Source: Caecitellus pseudoparvulus (lineage: Eukaryota; Bigyra: Bicosoecida). From it: a DNA stretch of 64,000 nucleotides. The first letter of the stretch is position 1, and each line of letters starts with the position of its first letter. The position numbers and the translations under genes were made by a program. Of the stretch, positions 29,822 to 40,843 are shown one piece after another. The notes below the pieces were generated by a model. It made no database searches, had not been told where the DNA came from, and saw only the letters and a list, made by a program, of their open reading frames with translations. The stretch spans positions 1,302,001-1,366,000 of the forward strand of contig CBFFRQ010000069.1 of the NCBI GenBank assembly GCA_965644315.1, in the 5' to 3' direction.

Positions 29822-30085
29822 GCCTGTTGGAGCCGCCAGTGCAGGGCCAGCACAAAGAGTTGCTGGTCAGCAGGTGTTTGCGGGCGCCGGCTCTGGCAGC
29901 GACGCGAAAAGGAATAGGGAGTCGCCTTGACTGATCCTTTACACACCTAAACATTCCGCAGATTGAGAGATTTGTTCGGTGCCGCGCTGCCCTCGGCAGT
30001 CGCGGCTCCCCGAGCGGTTGACCGTGTCACCTGCGTGCGAGCTCACAACATCTGTCCAGCAGTACGAGAGTGGCGGTGCATTGAT

Positions 30086-31017
30086 TTAAAAGCGGTCCTT
30101 TCGCTTTCTGCCAGTGTACTTGCTGTCTTTGCGCACGTCTTTGCCTTGGCGGCGCTGGCGTTCCTTCTTCGCTTTGATCCACGCCTTGCTCTTGACACCT
30201 TCAGAGCGGTCCTTTGCTTTGCCCCCGCGTTTGCGCTGCACGACATGGACCGAGCCGTCTGCTGCCATGGCAGTGGATGCCGCGCCCAGGCCTTTAGGCA
30301 CAGCCACCGCAGCTGGGTCCACCCCCGCGAAAAGGCAGAGGAAGTACTTCTTCGCTTTCGTGGAGTTGGGGAAATCCACCACCAGGCCTCCTCCAAAGCC
30401 GCACCGCAAAGCCGTGGAAGTGATGAGCTCCAGCTGCTCAGGAGTCTCCGGGTACAGCTGCAGTGCTGCCCTGGCACCCCGCTTGAGGGCACGGTACAGC
30501 GAGGTAAAGAACGCGAACAAGCGCCGGACTGCAACGTGCTCCTTCTTCATGCTGTAGCACAGCCACTGGATGGCGGAGACGCTGATGGCACCGTCAAAAG
30601 CGCCTGGGCGAAAGCCAAAGCCCTGGCCGATGTCGGACACCATGGTGTCGCCCGCCACGCCCCGTTCCAAGCCCACCTGGAGCATGTCCTTCGACAAGTC
30701 CACGCCGGTCCAAACGTGTCCCGCTTCGGTGAGGACATCTGCATATAAACCACAAGTGAGAAGGGGGGCTGTTGGGGTGCATGGCAGCTGATGACGGGCG
30801 CACACATACCTCCACTCAGTCCCGACCCGCACCCAATGTCCAGCAGGAAAGCAGGCTGTTTTTCGGGCAAGGCCAGTAGCTCAAGGCATCGGTGGGCCAT
30901 GGACGTCTGGATGAGGGTCACACGACTGTTCCCGGTGTACTTCCGTGATTCTGTCTCATCGTAGAACTTGTCTGCAGAGGTGACGTGCTCAGGGCGAGAG
31001 ACAGACGAAGCAGCCAT
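30086..31017 (-). CDS. BUD23: 18S rRNA guanine-N7 methyltransferase BUD23/WBSCR22
   Basis: Exons 31017-30810 and 30738-30086 are joined across a 71-nt intron and give 286 aa, the usual length. The N-terminus [21 protein letters not shown] matches the family. The SAM-binding loop is [12 protein letters not shown] near residues 57-68, followed after the splice by [14 protein letters not shown] and [12 protein letters not shown]. The basic C-terminus ([29 protein letters not shown]) is the WBSCR22 C-terminal extension that binds the ribosome precursor. The enzyme methylates a conserved guanosine of 18S rRNA together with TRMT112. The octamer is 3 nt from the start codon. Confidence 0.95.
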
Positions 31018-31399
31018 GCTGCGGAAATTGACTGCGTTGCCAAAGGCCGCAAGCCAGCTCAGACGGACAGCAGGATTCAGCCGCGCAAGAAATCGCTGAG
31101 CGAAAGTGTTCTATGCATGGTGCAGTGTACACCTCGCGTGCACGCAAATGGCGTTGCGGCAAGGCGGGTGATATGTATTGTCTCTGGGCAAACCTGTGTG
31201 TGCATGGTCTGAGAGTACGGTCGTGACGCAGAGGCGAGGACAGCACAAAAAGCCTCAGCCTTCCAGCTTCAGCGAGAGTGATTGAAGGCTTCCAGCATCG
31301 CTTGCGAGTGTGGGGCGTTGTTTCCTTGCGCTGCGCCCTGACCTTTGCACTGCCAGCACCAGCCCGCTGTACGGTGCAGCCTGAGCTTGAAGCAGAGCA
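31018..31399. other. divergent promoter spacer between BUD23 and NME7 genes
   Basis: A 382-bp spacer with one octamer directly next to the BUD23 start. No credible gene is present. Confidence 0.6.
31021..31028 (-). promoter_or_regulatory. ATTTCCGC octamer upstream of BUD23
   Basis: Sense context is GTCAATTTCCGCAGC followed by the ATG at 31017, so 3 nt separate octamer and start. Confidence 0.55.
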
Positions 31400-32621
31400 A
31401 TGGCAGCGCAGGTGGACCAAACGCCAGGGGAGGGGCGATTCAGCTTTGAAGTCACATGGACAGACGCCCAAAGTGGAGTCGTTCGGACGTTCAAGTGAGA
31501 GGCGCGCTGCCGCAGCCTTGGCTTGTCGATGCGTGATCGCGCGCTGGTTCAATTGCCGCAGCCTGCGCTTCTACGAGGAGGACAGCACCGTGGAAATGTA
31601 CGACCCGAAGGCACGCAAGACTTTCCTGAAGCGCTGCCAGCCCACTGAAGATGTTGTGCTGCAAGACCTAGCTGTGGGAGGCAGAGTCACCATCATGTCG
31701 CGGCCGCTCGCTGTGGTTCGCTACCTTGACCAAGCCACCCAGGAGCGGTTCAAAGTGACGACCACGACAACACTTTGCTTGGTGAAGCCTGACGTGTACA
31801 ACCGAGCGGGAGACATTGTGGATTCCATTCAGGCTGAGGGCCTGACAGTGTCCCGCTGCCGCCTTGTGCAGCTGTCCCGGGCGGAGGCTGAGGAGTTCCT
31901 CGCGCCGAGGCGCAAGAACAGGGCGTTTGCCGCTGCCTTCGCAGACCACGCAAAGCTGCTGTGTGCAGATGCTGTGCTGGCCCTGGAAGTGAAGGGTAAT
32001 GACAGTGTATCCAGCATGCACCTTCTGGCAGGCCCAGCACAGCCTCACGACGCGCTGCAGGCTGCGCCAGCAAGCATCCGTGCCAGGTGGGGCACAGATG
32101 CCATCATGAACGCCGTGCATGTCTCGGCCTCTCGCGAGGATGCTGATCGGGAACTGGAGTTCATGTTCAGTGATGCTCGGCGCCTCCCCGTCGTGCATGA
32201 CAACTGTGCTGTGGTCATTCTGAAGCCACACGCGTTCGCAGCTGGCTTGCTCGGCACGCTGCTGCGCTTCTTCTTGAGCCAGGACGTGGAGGTTTCAGGG
32301 GTCCGCAGCATCGCTCTGTCAAGGCGAGATGCAGCTGATTACCTGGCTGCCTACAAGGGAGTGGTGCCGGAGTACTCGGGGTGGGTCCAGCAACTCTCCG
32401 CGGGTGCTTGCGTCATCTTGCAGGTGAGGGGAGAGGACATCATTCCCCGTGTGCGGGAGCTGGTGGGGCCGTACGACCCCCAAATTGCCAAGGCTCTCAG
32501 GCCGGACTCCCTGAGAGCGCGATTTGGCGTGGACTCCATTCGCAATGCGGTGCACTGCACAGACTTGGAAGACGATGGCCCCCTGGAGAGTCAGTTTCTG
32601 TTCGAGACAGTCCTGGGCTGA
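31400..32621 (+). CDS. NME7: NME7-type protein: DM10 domain plus two nucleoside diphosphate kinase domains
   Basis: Exons 31400-31494 and 31562-32621 give 384 aa, close to the human protein. The splice completes the DM10 domain (RFSFEVTWTDAQSGVVRTF joined to LRFYEEDSTVEMYDPKARKTFLKR). The first NDK domain starts at CLVKPDVYNRAGDIV and carries NAVHVSASREDA. The second starts at CAVVILKPHAFAAGLLG and carries NAVHCTDLEDDG. Both keep the NAVH motif that contains the catalytic histidine. NME7 is a microtubule-inner protein of motile cilia and is also found with gamma-tubulin complexes. The gene is divergent from BUD23. Intron 1 contains CAATTGCCGCAG, one mismatch from the octamer context. Confidence 0.93.
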
Positions 32622-32785
32622 TCCGCAGGGGCCAAGGCTGCTGCTCCAGACCCCTGCCCGCCCGCAACAATTCCAAACTCGCCGGCTCTGGGGTGCTTAC
32701 CGACCTGAATCGTGGCATAGCCCATGCATGACGAGCGAGCTCGGTATCGTGCCCAGAAAGTGAGGCAAACGAATCCCCTTCGAGA

Positions 32786-34270
32786 ATGGCAGCTGCCACG
32801 CCGGAGGCGGCCGCAGAGCTGCCCAGGATTGATGAGCCGGAATTCACCATCTCAGAGACACCTCTTTCTTTGCTTGCGCCTGCTGTGGATCCAGCACGGT
32901 TGGACCTTCACTCCATACTCATGCATGGCGTCAGCCAGCCAGGCACAGAGCCTGGCACCACCTTGATCGGCGAGCCCGGCGGGGCTCCAGCGCTGTGGCT
33001 GCAGGGCGCTGCAAGCCTGCAAGGTGTGAAGTTGTCCTTGTGTAGCTTCTCAGGGCCGCCCGCTGAAGGCTGTGTCAGCTTCCTGGACAGGGTGCCTGTG
33101 ACACACGAGGAGCTCAGCGTTTCGTGGGAGTTGCACACCATGCCCAACGGCAGCGCCGTGACCTTGCTTTTGTCAGCTTTTGGAAGCCCCCGCGGCGGCG
33201 ACTGGCTGGTCATCCCTTCAGACATTCAACAGCACCAAGTGGGGTCCACACCCCGCCTCCCTCCATGCTCCATTGCTGTGCAGCTGCATCGGCTGGCCAT
33301 TGACCGGGCGGTGCTCGAGGTGTCCGTTTGGGCTTCTTCGGCTGCTGGCCAGACGCTGACATGCCTGCAAGCACGGGTGACGACTCCTGAGCCGTGCCAC
33401 GTCCAAGTTCAACGAGCGGGGGATGACGCCGTCATTTCATTTGCAGACATCTTCATGCGAAGGGTGCAGTGCCCCATTCTGCGCGCTGGCCGGGCGTTCG
33501 AGCACTGCTTGCCTCAGTGGGCGGCTGGCGCGCGGGCCGGCTCCTGGGCAGTGTCCATGTTTGGTCACGCGTGCAGTAGTGGCCTATCAGGCACTCAGGT
33601 AGCTCCTGGTATCGTGCAGGACGGCCACAGCACCAAACCCTGGCTGTGTCCCGATGGTCGCAGGTTCGCGACAGAGGTGAACGCAAAGCGCTGGCTGGCC
33701 AAGGCGGCAGCGGCTGCCAAAGCAGATGCATCCAAAGGGGTGGGCCCCCCTCCATCGAGCACTGATGCGAATGCGGTGCTGACTGAAATGGTCTCAAGGG
33801 ACGCAGCTGCAGCCGCCCATGACGCAACCGAGGCAGCCACCAGTGGCATCCACGGCGCCATCACCACGACGCAGTTGTCCGTGCATGCAGGGCCAGCAGC
33901 GCACCGAAATTGGCAGCCACAGGGATTGGTAGAGTGCCTTGTCTGGAGTGCCCTGCGGAGGAGCGTGGGCAAGATGCAGGCGTCCTGCTCAGCGCTGGTA
34001 CGGGTGCTGGAGGAAGCAAACGCACCCGCCTCCACAGCTGTGCCTTCCGTGGCAGCTACCGCGATTCCCGGCACGCGTCTTTCTTCGGCGGAGTACTCTG
34101 CCTTCCTGGAGAGCCCCGGGCTATGGTCAGCTGGCGCATGTCCAGAGTCTCTGCAGTCGACCATCAGCCTCCTGCAGCACGTTGCCGCAGGGGGGATGCT
34201 TTCCACCGATGCAACAGGCCTCATGCGAAGCAAGGCAGGCTTGAAACAAGTGAAAGTTGCCAAAGCATGA
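32786..34270 (+). CDS. Hypothetical protein, 494 aa
   Basis: A single exon opening with MAAATPEAAAELPRIDEPEF. The first 220 residues alternate short hydrophobic strands and turns (SVSWELHTMPNGSAVTLLLSAF, CSIAVQLHRLAIDRAVLEVSVWAS), which looks like a beta-sandwich or similar all-beta fold. A central block contains RNWQPQGLVECLVWSALRRSVGKMQASCSALVRVLEEAN, which is helical. Between them is an Ala-rich helical linker. No signal peptide, membrane helix or catalytic motif is visible and I do not recognise a family. Its stop is 9 bp from the stop of the convergent RDD gene. Confidence 0.6.
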   Translation: MAAATPEAAAELPRIDEPEFTISETPLSLLAPAVDPARLDLHSILMHGVSQPGTEPGTTLIGEPGGAPALWLQGAASLQGVKLSLCSFSGPPAEGCVSFLDRVPVTHEELSVSWELHTMPNGSAVTLLLSAFGSPRGGDWLVIPSDIQQHQVGSTPRLPPCSIAVQLHRLAIDRAVLEVSVWASSAAGQTLTCLQARVTTPEPCHVQVQRAGDDAVISFADIFMRRVQCPILRAGRAFEHCLPQWAAGARAGSWAVSMFGHACSSGLSGTQVAPGIVQDGHSTKPWLCPDGRRFATEVNAKRWLAKAAAAAKADASKGVGPPPSSTDANAVLTEMVSRDAAAAAHDATEAATSGIHGAITTTQLSVHAGPAAHRNWQPQGLVECLVWSALRRSVGKMQASCSALVRVLEEANAPASTAVPSVAATAIPGTRLSSAEYSAFLESPGLWSAGACPESLQSTISLLQHVAAGGMLSTDATGLMRSKAGLKQVKVAKA

Positions 34271-34279
34271 ATACCTGCA

Positions 34280-35167
34280 TCACTTGCTCTCCTGGGCTGG
34301 TGCCCCGTCAGCGGGCCTCACCGGCGCAGGCTCAGCGATGTACTGAGCAGCGTGGCGCAGCATGACGTTCCGGGAAGTTTCAACGGGTGGCGGGGCACTC
34401 CTCGGCGAAGCGTCTTGCTTGTCGCCTTCGTCTTGTGAAAGTGGCGAGTACGGCATTGCTGCTTCCAACACTCGAGCTGTGTCGGGTGACAGCTCTGCCA
34501 CTCGGCGAAGGAGCGCGGACATTTCCTCCACCTCAAGGTCGTCCAATGACGCTTCACTGGATGAAACTGAAGCCACTCTGCACCCCATCAAGTAGTCGCC
34601 GGCACGGCGGGCATCCTGAGTGACGAGCTGGCTGGCGACGTCCCACACTGCACAGAAGACAAATGCGTGCCAGACAATGTCATTGACTCCGAAGAAGGGG
34701 ATCAAGCCAAAGTAGGCGTTTCTGACCACCGATGCACTGGGAGACACGATTCCTTGGTCCCACCCAATCACACGCAGCCCAAACAAGCGCTTGCCAAAGC
34801 TGCCGCAACCATCCCCGGCCACCGCATCCCTCCCTGCGAAAGCCAGCGAGCCTGCCAGGACGCTGCCCCACACCCCTGCATCAGCACTGTCCAGACCAAC
34901 AAATGCAGCGGTGCCAACAAGGGCCCCAAGTGTTCCAGAAACTGCCATGTCAACAAGCCCTGCCATGCAGCGGGCGATGGGGTCTGGAGGCGGCGGCAGC
35001 TGAAATTCCGCAGGCACTTCGTCTGTGAAGAAGTTGGGGGGCTGAGACGCTGCTGCATGCGTGACTCCCCGGCTAGAGGGAATGGAGGGTAGCGCAGACC
35101 AACCCCTGAAGAAGGCCTGTGCAGTGAGCTGCTTGGTTGCTGTTCTATAGCTCTGGGCTGCCAGCAT
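34280..35167 (-). CDS. RDD-family membrane protein, probably mitochondrial
   Basis: The protein has 295 aa. The N-terminal 45 residues are rich in Arg, Ser, Thr and Ala without acids (LAAQSYRTATKQLTAQAFFRG), like a mitochondrial presequence. An RDD domain follows: PIARCMAGLVDMAVSGTLGALVG with the Arg and Asp positions, then a second hydrophobic segment, SFGKRLFGLRVIGWD and a last segment FGLIPFFGVNDIVWHAFVFCAVWD. The C-terminal 100 residues are acidic and hydrophilic. RDD proteins are poorly characterised; some bacterial members are ion antiporters and human FAM8A1 acts in ER quality control. An in-frame ATG at 35230 exists; 35167 gives the better targeting peptide. Confidence 0.65.
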   Translation of the reverse strand: MLAAQSYRTATKQLTAQAFFRGWSALPSIPSSRGVTHAAASQPPNFFTDEVPAEFQLPPPPDPIARCMAGLVDMAVSGTLGALVGTAAFVGLDSADAGVWGSVLAGSLAFAGRDAVAGDGCGSFGKRLFGLRVIGWDQGIVSPSASVVRNAYFGLIPFFGVNDIVWHAFVFCAVWDVASQLVTQDARRAGDYLMGCRVASVSSSEASLDDLEVEEMSALLRRVAELSPDTARVLEAAMPYSPLSQDEGDKQDASPRSAPPPVETSRNVMLRHAAQYIAEPAPVRPADGAPAQESK

Positions 35168-36363
<1,196 letters not shown>

Positions 36364-36558
36364 TGTGAACATCTCCTCTCATTGCACAATTCAACTGCAC
36401 TGGGCCCCGTCTTTAGTGGCTACCCGCTCGCCTCTTCATGCAACCGGGGCAGTCAGGCCACAGGTATCTCGCTGTGTAGGCTCACGCTCCGCACGCTTCC
36501 ACACTGAGCAGCTCAATGCCGTTCTGAACACCTGCCTGAGGGACATGTGCAGTGCAGA

Positions 36559-38050
36559 ATGGCCGCCGAAGAGTCTTTCGTGTTGCTCCCCCCCCTTTGC
36601 AACCTGCAGCACGTTTCAAGACAGGCCCGCCAAGGCACACAGATCTTCTCTTTGGAGCCGGCTTGTGACCCCGCGCCCGAAGGGCGAGCTCCTCAGCCTT
36701 TGGGGCCTGGGCCTGACACAGCCGCGGAGGAAAGCTTACCACATGTACCCCAGAATGCTACCCCACAACTTTGCCCGAGCGGCAGCCTCAGCTCCTCCAG
36801 GACTGCTGCGTTGCCTTTCTCAAGTTTCACGGGCGAAACGCGCGCTCGGCCGTCAGCGCCAGCCGCAACTCTAGGCTGCGAACACCGCGCCAGCATTGCA
36901 CCCTCTCTTCCAGTACTCACAATCCAGGAGTCGCACCGTTTCGACCCAGCCGACTATGCGTTTCTTGGACAGGTCAAGGCTAACATGGATTCGCTTGCCA
37001 AGGGCAGGCGCCCTGTGGTGCTGTTGGCCACGGGAGCTTTTAATCCAGTGCACCGGCAGCACACGAGGATGTTCTACCTAGCGCGTCGGGTGAGTGCATG
37101 TTGCCTCTGCATGAGCTGTCCTGCGAAGGCATGCTCGACCTGGAATGGTGCCACAGTTTCTGACTCAGAAGACTGACATGCAGGTGGTGGGGGGCCTCCT
37201 GTCCCCCGCCCACCAAAGCGCGGTGAAGAACACCTTGCGGCGGAACGCTTTTCAAGCCATTCCAATCCTGCACCGCCTGGCCATGTGTGAGCTCGCTGTT
37301 CGGGGGTCGTCGTGGCTTGCCGTCTCTCGGTGGGAGGCAACCCGGCGATCCCCCCTGGACTACCCCAGTGTGCTGAAAAACACGCAGAAAGTGAGTTTGT
37401 GCGCGGTTCATGCGTCCAGGTTTTTGCCATGTTGACACTCGCTCGCCTGCTTTCCTGCACAGCTGCTGCGACTGGCTTTCGAGAGCCGTGCGCCACAGGT
37501 CTTGTATTTGTGTGGTGCGGACGAAGTGATGAAGTGTGGTCTGGAGACCCTAAAATCCTTTCGGTGCGTGTGCTGCAGTCGCCCAGGATACACGCGCGAA
37601 CTGGAGACAGTCTTGGGGCGAAGGTACAAGCGCTTGGTCTTCATTGTGGATGACGACGAGCTCCTGTCGACGGCCCTGGACACTGCCAGCTCCACAAAGG
37701 TACGGAAGCGTCTGATCGACGGCAAAGGTGTTCGAGCCCTCGTACCGGATGACGTAGAAAGCTACATCATCGCGCACGCCATTGGGCACAAACTCCAGGC
37801 GGCTGGGCGATGGAGTGCTGAGGACGTACAGACCGTTCCCTACTCTCCACCCCAGCCATTAAGAGACCAGCAGGGCGCCGCTCTCCCACATAAAATACGA
37901 ACATCTTGTGTGCGTGGGGGATCAGGGGTCCCTCCACCCGCGGATACTCCGCCCCACAAGCCGGATGCCTCGTCCCTCACCAGTGCCCGAGGCGTTGGGG
38001 AAAGACAGGGCACCTTACTGCACGATGCCGCGCTTCGCCCGACCCCATGA
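36559..38050 (+). CDS. NMNAT: Nicotinamide/nicotinate mononucleotide adenylyltransferase
   Basis: Exons 37184-37390 and 37463-38050, preceded by an exon ending at 37089, give up to 441 aa. Family motifs are clear: VVLLATGAFNPVHRQHTRMF (the nucleotide-binding GxFxPxH), the GGLLSP-x-HQSAVK segment, VLYLCGADEVMKCG, and TASSTKVRKRLIDGKGVRALVPDDVESYI (SSTK-x-R signature). The enzyme joins ATP with NMN or NaMN to make NAD or deamido-NAD. The start is uncertain. The frame is open from 36559 (preceded by GTGCAGA, as at the AAA ATPase gene), but this adds about 150 residues of non-conserved sequence before the catalytic core. That stretch may hide an undetected intron. The last 60 residues are also outside the family core. 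Confidence 0.8.
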
Positions 38051-38331
38051 GACCCATTAAATACTGCATCTTTTCCCTGCATACCCAAGCGACCGGGCGT
38101 TTGGCTTCAGCGCCTCTGCATGCGTGTGCGCACAAGCCGTGTCCCGTGGGCGTCCGCGAATTCAGGAGTACCGGCAGGACCAACCTCAGAAGCAAACACT
38201 GCAAAGTTTGGCAATGTACACAATTGGCCGCGTTCACACCCTTGCCCCAGCTTTCTTCCTTCCTTCAAGCAGCCCAGTCTGGTTGCCTGTCAAGAAGTGC
38301 CGCAGCAGATTCCGCCCTGCACACCATCAGC

Positions 38332-38829
38332 ATGGCAGCGGTTGCAACTCGCGCCCTGAGCGCAGCTTCCCGCCGAGCAGCCACAGCTCGCTACTTCTCA
38401 GAGCAGGCAGTGAACACAGAGCTGCGTCTTAACGTCGCTGTCCCCCACACGACGCTGGTGGCTGACGCAGAGGTCAAGCTGGTGACCATGCCCGCCCGCG
38501 ATGGTGTCATGGGCATTGAGAAGAACTCCCCCCCCATCATCGCTGAGCTGAAGCCTGGCATGCTGCGAGTGGACTACTTGGACGGCAAGGTGGAGGAGTT
38601 CTTCGTCCCAGGTGGAGTGGCCTTCAACCATGACAACAACAAGTGCGACATCAGTGTGCCTGAGGGGGTCAGCGTGGAAGACATCGACGGAGACCGCCTT
38701 CGCGAGGACGCTGCTGCTTGGAATGCCAAGAAGGCCAGCGCAGCGGCTGGCAGCAAAGAGGCGGTGGAGGCTGAGGCAGCTTTGGAGGTGCTCAGCGCTG
38801 CTGGCAAGGCGATTGGTGTGACCATCTGA
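38332..38829 (+). CDS. ATP5F1D: Mitochondrial ATP synthase F1 delta subunit (bacterial epsilon type)
   Basis: Protein of 165 aa in one exon. The N-terminus MAAVATRALSAASRRAATARYFS is a classic mitochondrial presequence. The beta-sandwich domain follows: LRLNVAVPHTTLVADAEVKLVTMPARDGVMGIEKNSPPIIAELKPGMLRV, then VEEFFVPGGVAFNHDNNKCDISV. The C-terminal helical hairpin reads DRLREDAAAWNAKK and EAVEAEAALEVLSAAGKAIG. In the F1 central stalk this subunit sits with gamma and contacts the c-ring. The domain order and length match the family. GCAGATTCCGC lies about 20 nt upstream of the start and resembles the promoter octamer imperfectly. Confidence 0.93.
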   Translation: MAAVATRALSAASRRAATARYFSEQAVNTELRLNVAVPHTTLVADAEVKLVTMPARDGVMGIEKNSPPIIAELKPGMLRVDYLDGKVEEFFVPGGVAFNHDNNKCDISVPEGVSVEDIDGDRLREDAAAWNAKKASAAAGSKEAVEAEAALEVLSAAGKAIGVTI

Positions 38830-38884
38830 GATGCTCCTGTGCACACCACACAAAGGCTCACTCCAAATGCATTGGTACTGCACC

Positions 38885-40386
38885 CTACGCAAGCTTCAGA
38901 GCCACACTCCCAGCTGCGGTGGCGGCGCAGTCAACAGGGGCAAGGCTGACGCCAGCCAGGGATGGCTTGCCCTGTCCGTTCAGCACCAGCCCTCCTCGAA
39001 GGGAGTGCTTGGAGATGCCCGCCCCCTCGAGAAGAGCAAGCTGCTCAGCTGTGCAGACGACATGAGTTGGGCGCTGTTTCTCAAATGCGTCTGCAGCATC
39101 GGCCACCTTGAAGGTGCGGCCCACTGTGGCGATCTTCGCGTGCTGTTGCACACAAGCCAGCAGCGCTCCAAGTCCTACCTTTGTGTTTGGGGAAGCCAAA
39201 AATAAGACCCGATCAGCAGGCTGCAAGCCAAGCTCCTGGGCAACAGCAGCTGCCGTGGCCAACGCGTTTGCCCCCGACACAGCGTCCTGCTGAGTGATTT
39301 TGCCAGAGATGCTGGCGAAGGGGATGAGCACGGTGTCATCTGCATGCAGCCAGGGCCGCACAGAATCTGCAGGGTTGGGGTCCATGTCATAAGGTGCAGC
39401 AGCATTCAGAGTCATGGTGCCATGGGTGTACGCTTCCCCTGTGGCATTTATGAGATGCTTCAGGGAGCGGAATCGTTTCGAGTCAAGCCAGTTGATTTCT
39501 CCACCTGCAGAAAGCAACAAGAATCAACTGCCGTCAGGATTACACGGGCCAGCTGCACGTCAAGCTGATGCTTACTGTTGTGCGCCCTGGGCGCAAATTG
39601 GTCCACCAGACCAGAGAAGGCATCCAGCTGTCCCAGGCGCTCCTGGAAGTACAGACTTCGAACACCAAGGGATTGGACCGCGCGTGCCACATCCTCCACA
39701 GATGCCTCAGCTGGCATTCCCACGTTGATTGCTCCGACATGTGATCCTGCAAGTGCCAACGCAGCCTGCGAAGCGGATGAGTGGAGGGTTGTGAGATGCT
39801 GCAGGGAACGGAAAACTTGTAGGCGAAGGCAACCAACCATCTCAGGGCCACACTCCCCCCATGTCATGTACTTGGACCCGTGCTTGTGCCCCAAGTCAAC
39901 AAGGCCAGCTCCAAAACCACGGGTGATGTACCGCAGTGTGGGGAAGTCCCAAGTGTACTCCTCCTCCACCCCCACCGCGGCGAAAGCGTCACTGTGGGGG
40001 TGTGCCTCAGTTGCCGCCTGAATGACATCTGGCACTGTCACGGATGCAGCCGCTTTGGGTGGCTCTACCAGCTTGTCCCAGGTTGCTGCGAGGGGCAGTG
40101 CGAGTGGACTGTGCCTTCTGTCGGCTGGCACCAGCACTGCACCTACCCAAGGCATCTGGCCGTTCACGAGCAGCCCTGGGATGCAGGCTCCATTGAGGAA
40201 GTTTGTATGGATGCCAGCGACGTTCAGCGGGCGAAAGGGAGCTGAAAAATGCCTTGGACCCCGTGGAAACCACTGCGGGCACGAGTGTGCGGAATTGTGC
40301 TGCAGGCCGACACGGCAGCACATGCGTGCACAGACCGCACCTTTTGCCACGCCCGACTGGGCAGCTGCAACTCCCTTGCTTAGCAT
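38885..40386 (-). CDS. Truncated adenylate-forming-enzyme-like protein (acyl-CoA synthetase fold, N-terminal part only)
   Basis: Exons 40386-39576 and 39504-38885 are joined across a 71-nt intron, giving about 476 aa. A further in-frame 51-nt intron at 39816-39766 is possible. The N-terminus is Ser/Arg-rich and could target mitochondria. The protein follows the N-terminal subdomains of ANL enzymes: YTWDFPTLRYITRGFGAGLVDLG, then AALALAGSHVGAINVGMPAEASVEDVARAVQSLGVRSLYF, and later DRVLFLASPNTKVGLGALLACVQQHAKIATVG. The ATP-binding P-loop, normally TSGTTGxPK, reads FASISGKITQQD. The protein then ends before the YGxTE, TGD and C-terminal catalytic Lys motifs. It is therefore probably not an active ligase. 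Confidence 0.6.
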
Positions 40387-40843
40387 CGTGGTGATCTATG
40401 CTTGCGAGGCTTGATGCCCTCGATACTCTGCTTGAGCACGTGCCGCTGAGGCGTGTGAGGCCGTGCACTGGCCTTGGTTCAGCTCACGCCTGCCAACGAG
40501 GACAAGCCCTGAACGAGCCGGAGGCAGCGAGCATGGCGCAAGTACTTCTGTTTTGCTGCCGTGTCATCAGGCGCGGCGTGCAAAGGTGCCCCCCCCCCCC
40601 CCTCTTCTCCTTCGCCTCTAAAGAAAGGAGCGCCCCTTGTGCTGCTCGCTGAGCAGACAACGAGGTGGCAGAAAGTGTCGAAGCAGGCTGGTCCCACCTG
40701 CGGCTGAAATCGAAAGCCCCTCCAGGCTTGGAGACCCCAAGCCTTTCAGCACCCAACTAGGCAATATTTTCACTGGAAGCTGTGAGGCTTAAGTGACTAC
40801 CGTGCAGTAGAGGCAGGAGGAAGTTGCTGGAAGCTTTGAGTGA
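40387..40843. other. divergent promoter spacer with poly-C tract
   Basis: A 457-bp spacer between the ANL-like gene and a plus-strand hypothetical gene. It contains an uninterrupted run of 14 C at 40589-40602. No octamer and no credible gene are present. Confidence 0.55.

Noticed and set aside
40589-40602. 14-C run as a functional signal
   Set aside because: Homopolymer runs of this kind are common in C-rich spacers; nothing links it to either neighbouring start.
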